Shown here: one piece after another, positions 60,470 through 64,000 of the stretch
Layout: each line of letters opens with the position of its first letter
Numbering within the stretch: the stretch's first letter is position 1
NCBI RefSeq assembly: GCF_900292015.1
Contig: NZ_LR130759.1
Span: 1-64,000 of the forward strand
DNA from: Mycobacterium basiliense
Lineage (GTDB): Bacteria; Actinomycetota; Actinomycetes; Mycobacteriales; Mycobacteriaceae
Direction of reading: 5' to 3'
Length of the DNA: 64,000 bases
The notes under the pieces: model-generated
Told to the model about the DNA's origin: nothing
Seen by the model: only the letters and a program-made list of their open reading frames with translations
Databases searched by the model: none
Position numbers and translations under genes: made by a program

Positions 60470-61576
60470 TTAGGCCTCAATAATGAACTCTTCGAGCTGC
60501 GTGCGCGCGACGTCGTCGGCTAGCTGCTCGGGCGGACTCTTCATCAGGTAGGCCGACGCCGCGACCACCGGCCCGCCGATGCCGCGGTCCTTGGCGATCT
60601 TGGCCGCCCGCACCGCGTCGATGATGACACCCGCCGAGTTCGGCGAGTCCCAGACCTCGAGCTTGTACTCCAGATTCAACGGCACGTCGCCGAAGGCACG
60701 GCCCTCAAGGCGGACGTAGGCCCACTTGCGGTCATCGAGCCAGCCGACGTGGTCGGATGGGCCGATGTGGACGTCCTTGGAGTTAAATTCGCGCTGCACA
60801 TTGGACGTCACGGCCTGGGTCTTGGAGATCTTCTTGGACTCCAGCCGCTCGCGCTCGAGCATGTTCAGAAAGTCCATGTTGCCGCCCACGTTGAGCTGCA
60901 TGGTGCGATCCAACTGCACGCCACGGTCCTCGAAGAGTTTGGCCATCACCCGGTGCGTGATCGTGGCACCGACCTGGCTCTTGATGTCGTCACCGACGAT
61001 CGGCACGCCGGCGTCCTCGAACTTCTTGGCCCAAACGGGGTCGGAGGCGATGAACACCGGTAGCGCGTTCACAAACGCGACTCCGGCGTCGATGGCGCAC
61101 TGGGCGTAGAACTTGTCCGCCTCTTCTGAGCCCACCGGCAGGTAGGACACCAGCACATCAACCTTGGCATCCTTGAGCGCCTGCACCACGTCGACGGGGT
61201 CGGTGTCGGAGAGCTCGATCGTGTCGGCGTAGTACTTGCCGATGCCGTCCAGCGTCGGGCCGCGCTGCACCACCACGTTGGTGGGTGCCACGTCGGCGAT
61301 CTTGATCGTGTTGTTCTCCGAGGCGAAGATCGCGTCCGACAAGTCAAAGCCGACCTTCTTGGCGTCGACGTCGAAGGCGGCCACGAACTTGACGTCGCGG
61401 ACGTGGTACGGACCGAACCGCACGTGCATGAGGCCGGGCACCGAGGAGTTGTCGTCGGCGTTCTGGTAGTACTCGACGCCCTGGACCAGCGAGGACGCGC
61501 AGTTGCCGACGCCGACAATGGCGACTCGTACCTCGGGCTGCGCCCCCGGCGCCCCTAGCGGCTTGTACTCACTCAT
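60470..61576 (-). CDS. ino1: Inositol-1-phosphate synthase
   Basis: Ino1 turns glucose-6-phosphate into inositol-1-phosphate, the first step to phosphatidylinositol, mycothiol and mannosides. The 368-aa protein has the NAD site [56 protein letters not shown] and [14 protein letters not shown] 61576. The next gene in the same direction, a PadR regulator, lies just upstream. Confidence 0.96.
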   Translation of the reverse strand: MSEYKPLGAPGAQPEVRVAIVGVGNCASSLVQGVEYYQNADDNSSVPGLMHVRFGPYHVRDVKFVAAFDVDAKKVGFDLSDAIFASENNTIKIADVAPTNVVVQRGPTLDGIGKYYADTIELSDTDPVDVVQALKDAKVDVLVSYLPVGSEEADKFYAQCAIDAGVAFVNALPVFIASDPVWAKKFEDAGVPIVGDDIKSQVGATITHRVMAKLFEDRGVQLDRTMQLNVGGNMDFLNMLERERLESKKISKTQAVTSNVQREFNSKDVHIGPSDHVGWLDDRKWAYVRLEGRAFGDVPLNLEYKLEVWDSPNSAGVIIDAVRAAKIAKDRGIGGPVVAASAYLMKSPPEQLADDVARTQLEEFIIEA

Positions 61577-61645
61577 TCGGGCGTTCTCCTAACGTCATAA
61601 CTTCCGTAGTGCCTTGAGAATCTTGATGCGGGGCCTGTGCGGGAT

Positions 61646-62188
61646 TCACGTCTGTTCGGCGTGATTGGGTGCTGCCCGTTCCGCGGCGATGAGCTCATTG
61701 AGCCACTTGACTTCACGTTCGCTGGACTCGAGCCCGAGCTGATGCAGTTGGCGGGTGTAGCGGTCAAACGAGTTGCTGGCCCGCGCCACCGCCTCGCGCA
61801 GACCCTCCCGACGTTCCTCGACCTGGCGCCGACGACCCTCCAGGATGCGCATCCGCGCTTCTGCCGGCGTCCGGTTGAAAAACGCTAGATGCACGCCGAA
61901 GCCGTCATCGGTGTAGTTGTGTGGGCCGGTGTCGGCCACCAGCTCGCCAAAGCGTCTACGCCCGGCGTCGGTCAGTTGGTAGACCCTCCTGGCGCGCCGC
62001 ACCGGGGTGCCCGCGGGGGCCGCATTTTCCGCAATCAACCCTTCGGCCTGCATGCGCCGCAACGCCGGGTAGAGCGAACCATAGGAAAATGCCCGGAACG
62101 CGCCGAGCAGGCCGGTCAGTCGTTTGCGCAATTCGTAGCCGTGCATGGGCGATTCGATCAGGAGACCCAGGATGGCGAGTTCCAGCAT
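61646..62188 (-). CDS. PadR-family regulator (Rv0047c type)
   Basis: A 180-aa protein with an N-terminal PadR winged helix (LAILGLLIESPMHGYELRKR, then SYGSLYPALRRMQAEGLIAE, then wing RRARRVYQLTDAG) and a C-terminal dimerising coiled coil. Position and direction suggest control of ino1 and itself. ATG 62188 after GGAGGTG. Confidence 0.94.
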   Translation of the reverse strand: MLELAILGLLIESPMHGYELRKRLTGLLGAFRAFSYGSLYPALRRMQAEGLIAENAAPAGTPVRRARRVYQLTDAGRRRFGELVADTGPHNYTDDGFGVHLAFFNRTPAEARMRILEGRRRQVEERREGLREAVARASNSFDRYTRQLHQLGLESSEREVKWLNELIAAERAAPNHAEQT

Positions 62189-62255
62189 CGAGTCACCTCC
62201 TTTGCACAGCTAGCTACGTTGGTCCGTTACTAGGGTCCGACGCCTCGCGCAATCG

Positions 62256-62268
62256 TATCGTTTCGATA
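62256..62268. promoter_or_regulatory. Inverted repeat upstream of the PadR gene
   Basis: TATCG TTT CGATA lies 68 bp upstream of the PadR start, in an AT-rich patch with a following TATATTAG. It is a plausible PadR autoregulatory site. Confidence 0.4.
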
Positions 62269-62376
62269 TATTAGCCACAACACCACCGGGTGTTAGTGCG
62301 CTGTTGGTCACAACGAGCGAATTCGCACTATGCCGAGCCGCGGGCGACCGACCGGCCCCCTCGGGGGTGGCCACCC

Positions 62377-63246
62377 CTACGTGGGGTAGTTCACCTGCTT
62401 GATGGTGCCGTCGCCGGCGAAGACCAGGTAGCCGCTGCCGTAGTCGCTGGATACATACAACTCCAGCGATATCGCTCCGGGTGTAGTGGGGTCAGCGGCG
62501 GCATCGATGGACAGATGCATGCTGGTGACGTCCGATTGCTTCATGCCCAGGGTTTCTGCGGCGCCTCGCATGATGCCGACCGCCGTTTTCACGTCGAATT
62601 TGCCGAGGTCAACTAGCGTGTTGTCGGTGCTGCCCTTGGCGGAGCTGGTCGGGTCGCCCCAGCCGCCGCGATAGGTGTAACTCAAGACTCGGCGGTCGTC
62701 GGCGGGGTCTCTGCGATCGAGCACGGCATATGTCGGATAGATCACCATCCGGTAGCCCATGGTGTCCCCGAACTTCTTGCGGGTCTGCTCCATCAAACCG
62801 CTGAGCCCACCCAGCGAATGCAACTGCTTCGGCGGAGTCAACACCAGGGCGGGGATGCCGTCGGCCTTGGCGCCCGGATCGGTGGTGAAGTCCAGCGGTG
62901 AGCTGCTGTTGCCATAGAGCCCCCAGCCGATGCCGACGCCCAGCAGCACCGACACCCCCAGCGCCGCGGCCAGCAGGCCCACGCTGTTGCGTCTCGTGCG
63001 CGCTCGAAGCGCCGGCACCTCCGCCGGCGCACTCTCGGCTTGCAGATCGGCGATCAGGTGCTGCAGATCTCCGAGCGTCACGGCGTTGGTGGCCGTGCTG
63101 ACCCGCTCTCGATGTTCCTCCATCGAGAGCTGGCCATCGCTTAGAGCGTTGTCGAGTATCTGGCATGCGTCGTGCCGGTCGCTATCTTTGGCACGGGTAG
63201 TCGTCGAGCCGCCACGGGCGACAGATGCGCCCAGCCATTTCGCCAC
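62377..63246 (-). CDS. DUF1707 membrane protein (Rv0048c type)
   Basis: GTG 63246 gives 289 aa, as in M. tuberculosis. The N-terminus has the DUF1707 SHOCT-like pattern (KDSDRHDACQILDNALSDGQ, LSMEEHRERVSTA), followed by one transmembrane helix (about 100-120, LAAALGVSVLLGVGIGWGLY) and an outer domain of unknown type. The ORF is open to 63315 without conserved sequence. A membrane-associated role is likely but not known. Confidence 0.9.
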   Translation of the reverse strand: MAKWLGASVARGGSTTTRAKDSDRHDACQILDNALSDGQLSMEEHRERVSTATNAVTLGDLQHLIADLQAESAPAEVPALRARTRRNSVGLLAAALGVSVLLGVGIGWGLYGNSSSPLDFTTDPGAKADGIPALVLTPPKQLHSLGGLSGLMEQTRKKFGDTMGYRMVIYPTYAVLDRRDPADDRRVLSYTYRGGWGDPTSSAKGSTDNTLVDLGKFDVKTAVGIMRGAAETLGMKQSDVTSMHLSIDAAADPTTPGAISLELYVSSDYGSGYLVFAGDGTIKQVNYPT

Positions 63247-63359
63247 GGGGATGATCGTAGAAGTCCGGACCCGCAGTTGATCATCGAATACCCAGCGGAC
63301 GCGCAATAACAGCATCGGTTGCGTGTCGGTGGTGCCGATGGCGACGTACTCTGGTCACC

Positions 63360-63794
63360 GTGCGACTGCAGCGACAGGTGGTGGACTACGCGCTTCGGCG
63401 GCGCTCACTGCTGGCCGAGGTGTATTCGGGACGCACCGGTGTCTCCGAGGTGTGCGATGCAAACCCCTACCTACTGCGCGCTGCGAAGTTTCACGGGAAA
63501 CAAAGCCAGGTGATCTGCCCGATCTGCCGTAAGGAGCAGCTCACACTCGTGTCCTGGGTGTTCGGTGAACACCTGGGGGCGGTATCGGGTTCGGCGCGCA
63601 CCGCCGAAGAGTTGATCATGCTGACCACCCGGTTCTCGGAGTTCGCCGTCCACGTGGTGGAGGTGTGCCGAACCTGCAGCTGGAACCATCTGGTGAAGTC
63701 GTATGTCCTCGGTGCGGCACGCCCGGCTCGGCCCCCTCGGGGGTCCGGGGGTAGGCGGACGGCGCGGAACGGCGCCCGGACGGCCAGTGAATAA
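63360..63794 (+). CDS. Conserved hypothetical protein (Rv0049 type)
   Basis: A 144-aa protein (GTG 63360) with two CxxC pairs, CPICRKEQ and CRTCSWNH, which probably bind zinc. The middle (GEHLGAVSGSARTAEELIML) is conserved in mycobacteria. It overlaps ponA1 by 8 bp and the two genes should be co-expressed; a link to the cell wall is inference from that. Confidence 0.9.
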   Translation: MRLQRQVVDYALRRRSLLAEVYSGRTGVSEVCDANPYLLRAAKFHGKQSQVICPICRKEQLTLVSWVFGEHLGAVSGSARTAEELIMLTTRFSEFAVHVVEVCRTCSWNHLVKSYVLGAARPARPPRGSGGRRTARNGARTASE

Positions 63795-64000
63795 CGAAGG
63801 GCGCCACCACCGGTCGTCCCATGACGCAACAGGCGGTCCGGAGGCCGAAGGCGGACACCAGGGTTTTGCCGATTCCGCGGCCGACGAGCGGAACGGTCCG
63901 GCGCGGGGCCAACGGCGTGCGCTTCCCCCCGACGACAGATTGACGACGATCCTGCCGCCGGTGGCCGACGAGCGGTCGTCTCGACACGCCGACCAGCTCG
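63787..64000 (+). CDS. ponA1: Penicillin-binding protein PonA1 (N-terminal part)
   Basis: GTG 63787 starts a frame reading NNEGRHHRSSHDATGGPEAE then GGHQGFADSAADERNGPARG, and later ALPPDDRLTTILPPVADE. This resembles the cytoplasmic N-terminal tail of the bifunctional transglycosylase-transpeptidase PonA1 of M. tuberculosis. The frame runs off the window, so no membrane or catalytic part is visible. Confidence 0.85.
   Translation, partial: MNNEGRHHRSSHDATGGPEAEGGHQGFADSAADERNGPARGQRRALPPDDRLTTILPPVADERSSRHADQL

Overview
The window starts at the first base of dnaA and reads as the origin-proximal part of a slow-growing Mycobacterium chromosome. It is high in GC, and the gene order dnaA-dnaN-recF-dciA-gyrB-gyrA-Rv0007-ileT-alaT, then cwsA-ppiA-Rv0010c-crgA-Rv0012-trpG, then pknB-pknA-pbpA-rodA-pstP-fhaB-fhaA, leuT, whiB5, Rv0023-Rv0030, Rv0036c-Rv0040c, leuS and Rv0042c-ponA1 is that of M. 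tuberculosis. The proteins look close to those of M. tuberculosis but not identical. Several loci differ from H37Rv as I remember it: Rv0021c, Rv0031-Rv0035 and Rv0043c are missing and other genes are present. I infer a close relative outside the M. tuberculosis complex; the species cannot be fixed by eye.

Layout. 1-11.0 kb: replication and topology genes, with oriC between dnaA and dnaN. 11.2-19.4 kb: an integrated island of about 8 kb in tRNA-Ala, bounded by a perfect 48-bp direct repeat. It carries a tyrosine integrase with an in-frame stop, paired 11-bp-spaced arm-type repeats at both ends, and genes that look like a defence or stress cargo: a PD-(D/E)XK-like protein, a 517-aa protein with a HEPN-like motif, a NADAR protein, a winged-helix regulator facing an unknown gene across a tandem-repeat operator, and a RuvC-fold protein translationally coupled to a protein kinase. 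19.4-21.1 kb: decayed type VII secretion substrate genes and IS481-type transposase fragments. 21.2-34.6 kb: the cell division and cell wall block (CwsA, CrgA, PknA/PknB, PbpA, RodA, PstP, FhaA/FhaB), whose core genes are joined by 4-bp overlaps.

34.8-41.4 kb: after tRNA-Leu comes a variable segment with NadR, a drug-type MFS exporter, an Amt ammonium channel, a PPE gene fossil, a GNAT protein and a pirin. 41.6-48 kb: whiB5 diverges from the Rv0023 regulator, followed by an NlpC/P60 protein and an ESX-associated cluster (Rv0025-Rv0030 types), including a 47-aa gene that is easy to miss. 48-63 kb: mostly conserved genes (Rv0036c-Rv0040c, leuS, SDR, MarR, LLM oxidoreductase, hydrolase, ino1, PadR, Rv0048c, Rv0049), interrupted by a decayed amino-acid ABC transporter. 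The window ends inside ponA1.

The most likely undescribed biology is the tRNA-Ala island cargo, especially the RuvC-fold/kinase pair with its regulator-operator module and the nuclease-like/HEPN-like pair. None of these functions is proven by sequence reading alone.
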